A stretch of DNA of 64,000 nucleotides from Paenibacillus sp. JCM 10914 (GTDB lineage: Bacteria; Bacillota; Bacilli; Paenibacillales; Paenibacillaceae). Location of the stretch: positions 310,001 to 374,000 of the forward strand of contig NZ_BAZR01000001.1 of assembly GCF_001315105.1 (NCBI RefSeq). Reading direction: 5' to 3'. This document shows positions 8,005 to 16,194 of this stretch, piece after piece (the stretch's first letter is position 1; the number at the start of each line of letters is the position of its first letter). The translations under genes and the position numbers were made by a program. The notes under the pieces were generated by a model. The model worked only from the letters and a program-made list of their open reading frames with translations. It had not been told where the DNA came from and made no database searches.

Positions 8005-9210
8005 TTATGATCGGGATGCGGCTTCCGTTGCGGCCCAAGCTCTGCCGGCACGCATGGCCAATACAAAACAGAGGATGAGGACGACGGAAGCGGAGATATA
8101 AGGGTAATTGATATTGATATCGAATAAATAACCGGCCACAAGCGGTCCTGCGATATTACCTAAGCTTGTGTAGGCAGAGTTGAGACCTGCTACATAACCT
8201 TGTTGATCCTTGGCCAGCTTGGACAATTGGGTGCCAATGGCTGGTCGAAGAATATCAATGGAGAGGAAGACCAGAAAGGTTACCAGAAAGATCAGCCAAT
8301 ATTTATGGACGAATAAGGTTAACAAGATACATATGCCAGCCGTCAGCAAGCTGAGCGTGATGACCCTCTTCTCACCGAATCGGTTCAAGATCCAGCCGAA
8401 TATCGTTGCTTGAATGACCGCACCCGCAATGGAGCCAAAGGTGATAATCATGGCAATGTCTTTAGGGGTGAAACCGAACTTGTGATCCACGAACAAGCCG
8501 AATACGGTCTCATAGTTGGCCAGACCGAAAGAAAGAACGAACACGATGATCAGGCTTAGAAAATAAGGTTCCCTGAACGAGCGCAGCAATTGGGTAACCA
8601 GATTCTGTTGTTTCTTCGTTCCAAGCACGGTCGGAGCTTCTTGTTTAGCCGTTGATTCCGGCAGCATGATCAAGGTCACAATGGCCGCAATTCCCCCAGC
8701 TATCGCTGCCGAATAGAAGGGCACCCGTATACCGAATTCGGCGATGAAACCCCCGATGCCGGGGCCGATAATGAAGCCGGTCGTGATGGCTGCATTAATG
8801 AAGCCCATACCTCTTGCTCTTTCCTCATTCGTCGTGACATCGGCGGTATAAGCCATAACAGCAGGCATAATAAGCGCAGCACCGATTCCGCCCAACATTC
8901 TTGCAGCGAATAAGAGGACCGGTGAATTCGCTGCCCCGAACAGCCATTCAGATAGAGCAAATACGATCATACCAGCGATGATTATTTTCTTGCGACCCAT
9001 GCGGTCGGATAGTCTGCCGGCAAAGGGCGAGCATATCAGCTGGGTTAATGAAAAGGCAGCGACGAGCATACCGACGGTCTTTCCGTCGATATTCAGCTCG
9101 GTCATGTAGGTCGGCATGATCGGAATGACCAATCCGATCCCGGTAAATACTAAGAATATATTGAACATAAGGAGCAGAATCGCTCCGTTGTTACGCAGCA
9201 GTAATGCCAT
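8005..9210 (-). CDS. MFS drug-efflux transporter, NorA/Blt-like (DHA1)
   Basis: A 401-aa protein with twelve predicted helices. Loop 2-3 carries motif A as 'GRLSDRMGRKK', and helix 5 carries the drug/H+ antiporter motif C as 'GFIIGPGIGG'. 'ARMLGGIGAALIMP' in helix 4 is also typical of drug:H+ antiporters. It probably exports hydrophobic cations or quinolone-type compounds; the substrate is unproven. The ATG has GGAGG 9 bases upstream. A TetR gene follows upstream on the same strand, and an operator-like palindrome lies 60 bases before the start, so it is probably induced by TetR release. Confidence 0.88.
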   Translation of the reverse strand: MALLLRNNGAILLLMFNIFLVFTGIGLVIPIMPTYMTELNIDGKTVGMLVAAFSLTQLICSPFAGRLSDRMGRKKIIIAGMIVFALSEWLFGAANSPVLLFAARMLGGIGAALIMPAVMAYTADVTTNEERARGMGFINAAITTGFIIGPGIGGFIAEFGIRVPFYSAAIAGGIAAIVTLIMLPESTAKQEAPTVLGTKKQQNLVTQLLRSFREPYFLSLIIVFVLSFGLANYETVFGLFVDHKFGFTPKDIAMIITFGSIAGAVIQATIFGWILNRFGEKRVITLSLLTAGICILLTLFVHKYWLIFLVTFLVFLSIDILRPAIGTQLSKLAKDQQGYVAGLNSAYTSLGNIAGPLVAGYLFDININYPYISASVVLILCFVLAMRAGRAWAATEAASRS

Positions 9211-9270
9211 GGTTATTTTCCTCCAGTGTTACACGATTGCATGATACATGGTGTAATCTATATTTTATAT

Positions 9271-9284
9271 ACTGAACGTTCGGT
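9271..9284. promoter_or_regulatory. TetR operator-like palindrome before the MFS gene
   Basis: ACTGAACGTTCGGT is centred on AAC|GTT. A near copy (ACTGAACGTTCGTT) lies at 9957-9970 in front of the tetR gene. The same half-site at both targets supports one repressor binding both. Confidence 0.75.
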
Positions 9285-9303
9285 TTGTTATAATCCATAA
9301 AAA

Positions 9304-9899
9304 TTACTTGGTGGAAATACCGTTCAAGAGCACGCGTATCGCAGTTTGGTACAGAGACAATGCATCATCGAGCTTGGACATCCGTAACATTTGGCTCAAT
9401 CCGACAATTAAACTCTCCAGAATAATGGCCAGATGCTCAACGTTATGATTCTCAAATTCGCCTTGATCCATCCCTTGCTGCAGCAATCTCTGGTTGAATT
9501 CCAGCCGGTTGCGAATGATGTTGGTTATTCTGGCTTCAACTTCTTCGGACATGCCCTCATTATTGTTCAGAAATTCATCAAGCGCTTTGGAGAAAGGGTG
9601 GTGGAGATCTACAGATACCAATTGTTCGGCGAAGCATATAACTTGTCTACCGAATTCTTATAGTTCCTTCCCTGTTCGTCCCATCTTTGATCCCATTCTA
9701 AATCCCATTCTTCAATCAGAAATAGAAACAGACCTTCCTTGCTCTTAAAATGATAATAAATATTGCCTTTGCTGCTGCCGGTGGCCTCAACAATTTCCTC
9801 GATGGAGGTGGATTTGTAACCTTTCTGCATGAAGAGCTGCTTGGCGGCATCCGCAATGCGCTTTCGAGTATCCTCGCTTTGCTGCTGCTTCTTGTTCAT
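9304..9899 (-). CDS. TetR-family transcriptional repressor, one-base frame break
   Basis: The N-terminal DNA-binding domain is intact: 'DTRKRIADAAKQLFMQKGY' followed by the helix-turn-helix 'TSIEEIVEATGSSKGNIYYH'. The frame breaks near 9633 ('DKLYA' then a short false tail) and resumes as 'QLVSVDLHHPFSKALDEF' through the ligand-binding domain. One added base (for example GCC TTC GCC) restores 198 residues, normal for the family. It probably represses itself and the MFS gene through the two shared palindromes. A frame error is preferred over a natural mutation because the downstream half keeps good coding character. Confidence 0.85.
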
Positions 9900-9956
9900 C
9901 AGGCAATCCCTCCTTCATTCCAGAATCGGTTCATATTGTTATCGGCTCAAACATAA

Positions 9957-9970
9957 ACTGAACGTTCGTT
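9957..9970. promoter_or_regulatory. TetR autoregulatory operator
   Basis: ACTGAACGTTCGTT sits just downstream of the -10 element of the tetR promoter on the minus strand, well placed to block initiation. It matches the box at 9271-9284. Confidence 0.75.
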
Positions 9971-9974
9971 CTGT

Positions 9975-10003
9975 ATCTTATCAAACCCATTTCAAACTTT
10001 CAA
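9975..10003 (-). promoter_or_regulatory. SigA promoter of the tetR gene
   Basis: On the minus strand, TTGAAA (9998-10003) and TAAGAT (9975-9980) are separated by exactly 17 bases. The operator follows directly. Confidence 0.75.
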
Positions 10004-10041
10004 GATAAAAAAATAACCGTAGCCGATGGCAGGCTGCGGTT
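10004..10041 (-). terminator. Terminator of the deacetylase gene
   Basis: On the minus strand AACCGCAGCC pairs with GGCTACGGTT (one mismatch), followed by seven T. It abuts the -35 of the tetR promoter. Confidence 0.85.
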
Positions 10042-10059
10042 AAGAATGGAAAGGCTCGC

Positions 10060-10824
10060 TTAATGATTCACCTCAATAAATTTATGCGATTTGTCATGGT
10101 ACGATAACAGCTCGGATACGGTAACGAACGAATAGCCCCGCTTCTGCAGCTCCGGCAAAATGACACGGAGTGCCTCAACCGTCTGGGTGCTGGTTGGCAC
10201 AAAATCATGCATGAGCACGATGTCCCCGTTATGAGCATTGTCCAGCACTTTTTTGACGATGCGGTTCACGCCGGGTTTACGCCAATCCAGCGTGTCCTGA
10301 TGCCAGGACCATAACACGGTCAGCATCCCGATATCTTTGCTCGTTCGGACAATCGATTCATTATAGCTCCCGCCGGGAGGGCGAAAAAGCACCGTTCTGA
10401 TCCCTGTCGCCTGAAATATCGCGTCCTGGGTTTTGTTTAATTCGTTCACAAGCCGGCTTGAGTTAATGTTCTGAAATGGAGGATGTGTATACGAGTGGTT
10501 GCCGATCTCGTGTCCTTCACTCAGCTCGCGTGCGACAATGTCAGGGTGCTTCTCTACGCGGTTCCCTACGACAAAGAAGGTGGCCTTGGCTTCATATTGT
10601 TTAAGCAGGTCAAGAATTTGCACGGTGGTATGTGCATCGGGCCCATCGTCAAAGGTAAGGGCAATTACCTTGCTCTGTGTCGGTACTTCCCAGACAATCT
10701 CGCCGCGTTCCTCATAGTAATCCCTTCCTTTTGTAGCGGATGGAACACTGCGCGCTTCCGTTACGGTACCTCCGTACAAGAAGATGAAGACAGCAAGCAG
10801 TATCAACGTTATCTTTTTTTTCAT
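10060..10824 (-). CDS. Polysaccharide deacetylase (NodB/CE4 family), exported
   Basis: A 254-aa protein. The N-terminal signal sequence 'KKKITLILLAVFIFLYGG' is followed by a NodB domain from about residue 50. Metal and catalytic motifs are all present: 'TFDDGPD' (catalytic Asp and metal Asp), 'HSYTHP' (metal His), 'RPPGGSYN' and the late 'VLMHD'. It probably removes acetyl groups from peptidoglycan or another wall polysaccharide outside the membrane, as in the PdaA/PgdA group; the precise substrate is unknown. Its own terminator shows it is monocistronic. Confidence 0.92.
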   Translation of the reverse strand: MKKKITLILLAVFIFLYGGTVTEARSVPSATKGRDYYEERGEIVWEVPTQSKVIALTFDDGPDAHTTVQILDLLKQYEAKATFFVVGNRVEKHPDIVARELSEGHEIGNHSYTHPPFQNINSSRLVNELNKTQDAIFQATGIRTVLFRPPGGSYNESIVRTSKDIGMLTVLWSWHQDTLDWRKPGVNRIVKKVLDNAHNGDIVLMHDFVPTSTQTVEALRVILPELQKRGYSFVTVSELLSYHDKSHKFIEVNH

Positions 10825-11055
10825 GGGAATCCAGTTCCTTTTCTTAGGCTGATCTATTTTGTGAATACGGCAGTGCTTAGGCTACATTAGCTTTTGGTGA
10901 TTACCGTTAAATTATTCTTCTTACGTGGATTTAGATCTTATCGCAAAATTGAACAAAAGGTGCGATGAGATGAATAAAGAAGGTACTATTAAAGGTTGAT
11001 AATTAAGCTATCATGGCTAAATTCGGGTGATGCGAAAAAATATGAGTTTCATATA

Positions 11056-11085
11056 TTGACATCATATGGTTAAGCATGGTAATAT
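11056..11085 (+). promoter_or_regulatory. SigA promoter upstream of tRNA-Leu
   Basis: A consensus TTGACA at 11056-11061 and TAATAT at 11080-11085 are 18 bases apart. The next gene downstream is tRNA-Leu, 130 bases on. From 10825 to here no gene is seen. Confidence 0.65.
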
Positions 11086-11214
11086 CAACTTTGTCGCCAG
11101 AACATTAAGAGACGCAATTATGACAGCGCCAAATTCCGCTGAATGGGCACGAGTTGCCATACAGCGATTTGAATAAAGCGAAGCGTTTTAATCGCCCATA
11201 ACGAGGGTAAATAT

Positions 11215-11300
11215 GCCGGGGTGGCGGAATTGGCAGACGCACAGGACTTAAAATCCTGCGGTAGGTGACTACCGTACGGGTTCGACCCCCGTCCTCGGCA
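11215..11300 (+). tRNA. tRNA-Leu (TAA)
   Basis: An 86-nt class II tRNA with a long variable arm (GGTAGGTGACTACC), GCCGGGG acceptor, anticodon TAA in the loop CTTAAAA and T-arm GGGTTCGACCCCC. No CCA is encoded. The D-arm 'GGCGGAATTGGCAGACGC' is typical of Leu. Confidence 0.95.
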
Positions 11301-11329
11301 TTATAACAGCGTCTGGTATGATGCAAAGT

Positions 11330-11367
11330 AAGCCGGTACCCGTTCTTGGGTGCCGGCTTATTTTTAT
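11330..11367 (+). terminator. Terminator of tRNA-Leu
   Basis: AAGCCGG..CCC pairs with GGG..CCGGCTT, followed by ATTTTTAT. Confidence 0.85.
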
Positions 11368-11460
11368 AAAAACATATTACTGAGTAAGTATAGTTGGTTC
11401 ATCCGCTGAACTTATATTCCTTTACATAGATTGTTGACCCTGGGCGAGGAGGGAGTAGAC

Positions 11461-12153
11461 ATGCGGAATTTTCATAATGACTGGGATACGGTGATGGAAC
11501 ATGAGATGAGTCAGCCGTACTTCAAGGATCTGATGGAACGAGTGAAGCAGCAATACTTGTCGAGCACGGTTTATCCTCCTCATTCACAGATTTTCCGAGC
11601 GATGGAGGAGACGCCTTACCATTCAGTCAAGGTTGTCATCATCGGGCAAGATCCGTATCACGGGAAGGGACAAGCGGAAGGTCTCAGTTTCTCGGTGCGT
11701 CCCGGAGTTACCGTCCCTCCGTCTCTGCGCAACATATACAAGGAGCTGGCATCTGATGTAGGGGCGGTGAGCCCCGATCATGGTTCCTTGCAGTTATGGG
11801 CTCGTCAAGGTGTATTATTGCTCAATGCGGTGCTTACGGTCCGGGAAGGGGAGCCGGGATCTCACGCCGGAATAGGCTGGGAGACATTTACAGACGCCAT
11901 CATTGCCCAACTGAATGAGCGGGAGCAGCCGATCGTGTTCATATTATGGGGTACTTATGCACAGAAGAAGGGATTGTTTATAGACCGTAATCGACATCTG
12001 GTGTTGGAATCCAGCCATCCGAGTCCGTTTGCAGCGCGTAAAGGTTTTTTTGGAAGTCGTCCATTTTCAGCTTCAAATGCTTATTTAGTGCAGAAGGGTT
12101 TGGATCCGGTGAATTGGGAAATATCGAGCATGCCGGACGATGGAGATGAATAA
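11461..12153 (+). CDS. ung: Uracil-DNA glycosylase, family 1
   Basis: A 230-aa base-excision enzyme that removes uracil from DNA. The water-activating motif 'GQDPYHG' has Asp at residue 64. The uracil-binding 'LLLNAVLTV' and the minor-groove intercalation motif 'HPSPFAA' (usually HPSPLS) are present. The start is ATG 11461 because GAGGAGG lies 8-14 bases upstream; an in-frame upstream extension has no ribosome site. The following gene starts 19 bases after the stop and may be co-transcribed. Confidence 0.97.
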   Translation: MRNFHNDWDTVMEHEMSQPYFKDLMERVKQQYLSSTVYPPHSQIFRAMEETPYHSVKVVIIGQDPYHGKGQAEGLSFSVRPGVTVPPSLRNIYKELASDVGAVSPDHGSLQLWARQGVLLLNAVLTVREGEPGSHAGIGWETFTDAIIAQLNEREQPIVFILWGTYAQKKGLFIDRNRHLVLESSHPSPFAARKGFFGSRPFSASNAYLVQKGLDPVNWEISSMPDDGDE

Positions 12154-12172
12154 TCCGCGAGAGGTGACCTTC

Positions 12173-12571
12173 ATGAAGCATTGGATTGGTCGTCATGTTG
12201 TCATTCAGCGTACAGACGGAATTAAGACTACGATCGAAGGTGTATTAAAGGAATGGGATCCGATTCAGGAGAAGGTGGTCCTCGGACCGGGAGAACTTGT
12301 TATTCCATTTCGCTCGATACTTACCATCATTCCGAAATCCACGCAACCGTCGTTAAACCCGATCGGTTATGTTGTGAATCATACGATTCAGTTCGATAAC
12401 GCGGTCTACTTTGGATCCAGTGTCATGATCTGGCGAGACGATCAGCTGGTTATTTCCTCGGCCGTTCTTGTATCGCATGATGAAGCAACGGTTACATTGT
12501 CCAACGGATTGATATTACGTAAGGATCAACATGATTTTATTGTCCGCTCATTACGCGGCCATTCATCGTGA
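12173..12571 (+). CDS. Conserved-looking hypothetical protein, 132 aa
   Basis: The ATG at 12173 follows GAGAGGTGA and comes 19 bases after the ung stop. The N-terminal half reads like a small beta-barrel: 'IGRHVVIQRTDGIKTTIEGV' then 'VVLGPGELVIPFRSILTII', which resembles Sm/KOW-type SH3 barrels. The second half has a similar pattern ('DNAVYFGSSVMIWRDDQL'), suggesting two related barrels. No catalytic motif is seen. Function unknown; location suggests co-transcription with ung. Confidence 0.7.
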   Translation: MKHWIGRHVVIQRTDGIKTTIEGVLKEWDPIQEKVVLGPGELVIPFRSILTIIPKSTQPSLNPIGYVVNHTIQFDNAVYFGSSVMIWRDDQLVISSAVLVSHDEATVTLSNGLILRKDQHDFIVRSLRGHSS

Positions 12572-12580
12572 CCTTGAACA

Positions 12581-12622
12581 AAAGGATGCCCTGCAGCCGT
12601 GATCGTGGCAGGACATCCTTTT
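12581..12622 (+). terminator. Terminator of the ung operon
   Basis: AAAGGATG.CCTGC pairs with GCAGG.CATCCTTT and ends in TTTTCC. On the minus strand it may also serve the convergent permease gene. Confidence 0.8.
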
Positions 12623-12627
12623 CCTAT

Positions 12628-13703
12628 TTAGGCCTCCTCCACTTTTTCCGCCAGGAACACCTCATATATTCTGACCACGAGAATCTTGACGATCATGTAT
12701 GCCGGGATCGCCAGCAGAATCCCGAGCAGTCCGTAGAAATCCCCACCGAGCAGAATAACGATAACGGCCGTTAATGGGTGAATCTCCAATTGCTTGCCGA
12801 AGATGACAGGGGTCAATATATTATCTTGAACCTGCTGCGCCACGATAATGATCACGACCGACCAGATGGCGATCGACGGAGACTCGATGAAGCGACGATC
12901 ACCACCGGGATGGTAGCGACAATGGCACCGATATACGGAATGAAGTTTAAGAAGAAGGAAATGACCGTGAGCAGCAAGGAGTAAGGTAACCCGATAATCA
13001 AAAATCCGATGTACATCAGAACACAGAGCAGCAAATTCAGGATGACCTTGCCTACGATAAAGTTACTGAGTGCTTTATCAATATCGTTGAGTGCTTCTTT
13101 CCCATCTTTCTTATACTGACGCGGCAAGAAAGTAAGCAGACGGGGTGGAAGCTTGCTGCCTTCCTTAAGCATGTAATATAGAATAATCGGAATGGTGGCG
13201 ATGATGATGACCACGTTGGACACAACGGCTATCAGATTGTTGATGGAATTTGTGACCCAACTGATAATCTGATTCACGTAATCCGCCAAAGATGATGAGA
13301 GCTCGGTCTCTGTCGGAATTAAACGCGACCAGTACGGATTCTGCTGCAGTTGGTTAATCTGCTCCTGCAGATCCTCAACAAGGAAGGGAGCATTCTTAAT
13401 AAAATTCTCGATCTGCTCCTTCAGGGTGGGCCATACGACGATACCGAATATCACAATGAGTCCCGCAAACACGAAATAGATCATCAGTACGCCGATGGCC
13501 CGCTTGATCTTCTGCCGCTCCAGGTAATCCACGATCGGGCGCAGCAAATAGTAGAAGAATCCTGCCATCGCGACAGGCACAATCAGCATTTTGACCATGG
13601 AGACGATTGGGTTAAACAGGAAACTGACTTTGGAACCTAAATAAATGATCAAGAGCAGGGCGATTATGCCTAAACACGTCCTGAAATATTTGCTCTGCAT
13701 CAT
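12628..13703 (-). CDS. AI-2E family transporter (UPF0118), one-base frame break
   Basis: A multi-pass membrane protein of the AI-2E/TqsA/YtvI family, restored length 358 aa. It has N-terminal helices, the periplasmic helical region 'LKEQIENFIKNAPFLVEDLQ', and the conserved 'FIPYIGAIVATIPVVIVA' loop. The frame breaks near 12890 and resumes as 'ESPSIAIWSVVIIIVAQQVQ', with 'DNILTPVIFGKQLEIHPL' following, the family signature. One added base (for example GTC GCC TTC ATC) restores it. The start is the first of two ATGs at 13701-13703 after GGAGGG; a longer upstream frame lacks a site. Family members export signals or act as ion antiporters; the substrate is unknown. Confidence 0.88.
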
Positions 13704-13807
13704 GGCAATCCCTCCAAATGAAACGAATAGTGATCGGTCAAACACTGCTTTGTATAACAGTTGTATTTAACCACTTTGGAGGGAGTTGAAATCACCAATT
13801 CCTGTTA

Positions 13808-14146
13808 TCATGAACGAATCGTAACTTGGGTGTGAATAGGAACCAGTGATGCAAGCTCTATAACGTCCTCGTTAAACATCCGAATGCAGCCGTGAGAGAC
13901 CGATCTGCCAATCGATGATGGATCGTTCGTTCCGTGTATACCGTAGTGCGGTTTGGACAGACCTAGCCAATAAGCGCCAAAGGGACCACCTGGATTCGGC
14001 TGCTTGTTCACGATCGTATAATTGCCCGGCGGCGTCTGTGTGGCAAGCTTCCCTACAGCTATGGGATAAGTATGAACGACAACATCACCATCCAGCAGGT
14101 GTAATTGGAAATCGGACAAATCCACGATAATACGGTATTTCGGCAT
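13808..14146 (-). CDS. L,D-transpeptidase (YkuD domain), compact form
   Basis: About 112 aa, a bare YkuD domain without LysM or signal peptide. The catalytic motif is complete: '[20 protein letters not shown]', with His, Ser, His, Gly and the nucleophilic Cys. It forms 3-3 cross-links in peptidoglycan or, in spore formers, acts on the spore wall. The ATG at 14144-14146 lies 9 bases after GGAGG; an ATG two codons upstream is too close to it. The lack of a signal peptide is unusual for a wall enzyme and fits a mother-cell or spore role, which is inference. Confidence 0.88.
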   Translation of the reverse strand: MPKYRIIVDLSDFQLHLLDGDVVVHTYPIAVGKLATQTPPGNYTIVNKQPNPGGPFGAYWLGLSKPHYGIHGTNDPSSIGRSVSHGCIRMFNEDVIELASLVPIHTQVTIRS

Positions 14147-14318
14147 AAACATCTACCTCCTCTTCCTTACAATTCATGCTATGAGCAGAGGCGGGGTTCC
14201 GCTTCAAGTTGCCCCCGAAATAGGCTAAGGCAGCCGCGGCATCTTCACAGATTGGTAGAAATTATATTCAAGCGAAAACGCAGACGGATGTTATATTAAT
14301 AAGACAGACGAGCGGACG

Positions 14319-14336
14319 GCTCTTACTGCTAAGAGC
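14319..14336 (+). repeat. Perfect short hairpin before the sensor kinase gene
   Basis: GCTCTTA pairs perfectly with TAAGAGC over CTGC, in the leader about 15 bases before the ribosome site. There is no T run, so it may be an mRNA-stability or operator element. Confidence 0.35.
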
Positions 14337-14367
14337 ATTCGACTTCAGAGGGGAAGGGAGAATACGA

Positions 14368-16194
14368 ATGTCTCCTACAGCGTTGTACCGGAAATATATC
14401 AAAAATAATATGTTTGCTAAAATGCTGCTTTGGATTTCGGCCATTGCAGTCGTTACGATCGTAACCTTATCGTATTTGATGTATTATTTCTTGTTCCAAT
14501 CGGCCGTTCGCAGCGAACTGGATGTTCAACGTGGAACCGTGGAGCGGGTAGAGCGGTACGTCAATCAGAAATTTGAGAATGTACAATTCTACGTGAACGA
14601 TTTATATCGCAATAGCTCGCTGGGCATTGATACGTCGTATTTTCTGATGAATTCCATTAATGAATATATGGCGAAGCGGATGAATCGCATCGTGGGCAGC
14701 GGACATTCCACTACAGACAGCGTCTTGGCATATTTCAAGCAGAAGCTGGACGATGATGCAGATATCGAGAATATTATGCTGTACAGTGCAGAGCAGCAAT
14801 ACGTATATGTGTACAAGCAGGGGAGCATGACGAGATTATATCAAGCAAACGCTACCCATTCCTACATCCCGGACGTGATGGCCATGGGGAGTCAGAGCGT
14901 AACGTTACCGAACTTCTGGTTGCGTAAATTGGCAGGGGATGCAGACATCCCGTTGTTCTCGATTCGCACGCCGATCAATGACATGTCGACCTATAAAAAT
15001 CTGGGCCAGTTGCTCGTATTGTTCAAGACGGAGCCGATTGCTGACTTGCTTAGTGCAGGAGAAGAAGACAGCATGAAAGGATCCGTGATGCTGCTATCGG
15101 GCGACGGCAGCGTCATGTATGATTCAGCCGGCCGTTATTATGACCAGAAGTACCCCTACGCAGAACGGTTGTTAAGCTCGAAAGAAACAGTGCTGCTGGA
15201 AGAGGAGTCCTACGTCACTACTACGGCCCATAATCAAGCGGGATACATGGTTGTTGGCATCACGCCGAAGCGCGATATCGTAGATTCGTTCCAAGGCATT
15301 CGGAATACGATTATTATCGTTGCGTTGTTATGTATTATCATTGCGGTATCCATTCCCGCCCTATTGATCGTGAATTATTCCAGACGTACGGATAACATTA
15401 TCCGTTTCATGCGCAAGGTGGAAAAAGGGGAGTTCGTGGCCCGGATGCAGGACACGAAGGAAGATCAGCTGGGCCAAATTGCAGGCAGTTTTAATGAGAT
15501 GCTAAATGAGCTGACGCGATATATCGACAAGGTCTATAAGGCGGAGATTAATCAGAAGAATGCCGAGCTGTCGGCGTTGCAAGCGCGAATCAACCCCCAT
15601 TTTTTATATAATACGCTCGAAGTCATTCGTATGAGGGCACTCTCGCAAGGCGCACAGGACGTAGGCGATATGATCTACAGCCTCTCGATGCTGTTTAAGA
15701 ATATTGTTCAGCATAAATCAAACTATACGCTAAAAGACGAGTTGGAAGCATGTCGGCTTTATTTGGAGCTGTTCCGTATACGATATAAAGATAAATACTT
15801 ATATAAAATGCACTGCGATGATTCGTTGCGCGATGTACCGATGATCAAGATGTCCCTGCAGCCGCTCATTGAGAATTACATCGTTCACGGACTGCGCAGT
15901 GAGGAAGATGACAACTGGCTGACCATAGAAGCAGTCGAGCGTCATGACGAGGTCGTCATTGCCGTGAACGATAATGGAAAAGGGATGACGCCGGAGCGCC
16001 TAGCCCATATACAAGCTCGCCTGGAACGGGTTGAAGACGGTGGGGAATCTTTTGGGCTGCGTAGCGTGCATGAACGATTGAAGCTGTCTTACGGGCAGCT
16101 AGCCGGTATGGACATCAAGAGCAGACCCGGGGGCGGAACATGTGTGACGATACGCTTCCCGATAACAGAGAGGGGACAGCAGCGCGATGTATAA
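14368..16194 (+). CDS. YesM-type sensor histidine kinase
   Basis: A 608-aa membrane kinase. There is a first membrane helix at about 17-39, an extracytoplasmic sensor region to about 308, a second helix at about 310-335, then HAMP ('RFMRKVEKGEFVARM'). The His_kinase domain has the phospho-acceptor His near residue 411 ('NPHFLYNTLE'), and the ATPase domain has the N box 'LIENYIVHG' and 'DNGKGM'. This class pairs with AraC-type regulators and senses extracellular sugars in Paenibacillus. Its stop overlaps the regulator start by 8 bases. The downstream importer and mannosidases suggest it senses mannosides, which is inference. Confidence 0.93.
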   Translation: MSPTALYRKYIKNNMFAKMLLWISAIAVVTIVTLSYLMYYFLFQSAVRSELDVQRGTVERVERYVNQKFENVQFYVNDLYRNSSLGIDTSYFLMNSINEYMAKRMNRIVGSGHSTTDSVLAYFKQKLDDDADIENIMLYSAEQQYVYVYKQGSMTRLYQANATHSYIPDVMAMGSQSVTLPNFWLRKLAGDADIPLFSIRTPINDMSTYKNLGQLLVLFKTEPIADLLSAGEEDSMKGSVMLLSGDGSVMYDSAGRYYDQKYPYAERLLSSKETVLLEEESYVTTTAHNQAGYMVVGITPKRDIVDSFQGIRNTIIIVALLCIIIAVSIPALLIVNYSRRTDNIIRFMRKVEKGEFVARMQDTKEDQLGQIAGSFNEMLNELTRYIDKVYKAEINQKNAELSALQARINPHFLYNTLEVIRMRALSQGAQDVGDMIYSLSMLFKNIVQHKSNYTLKDELEACRLYLELFRIRYKDKYLYKMHCDDSLRDVPMIKMSLQPLIENYIVHGLRSEEDDNWLTIEAVERHDEVVIAVNDNGKGMTPERLAHIQARLERVEDGGESFGLRSVHERLKLSYGQLAGMDIKSRPGGGTCVTIRFPITERGQQRDV

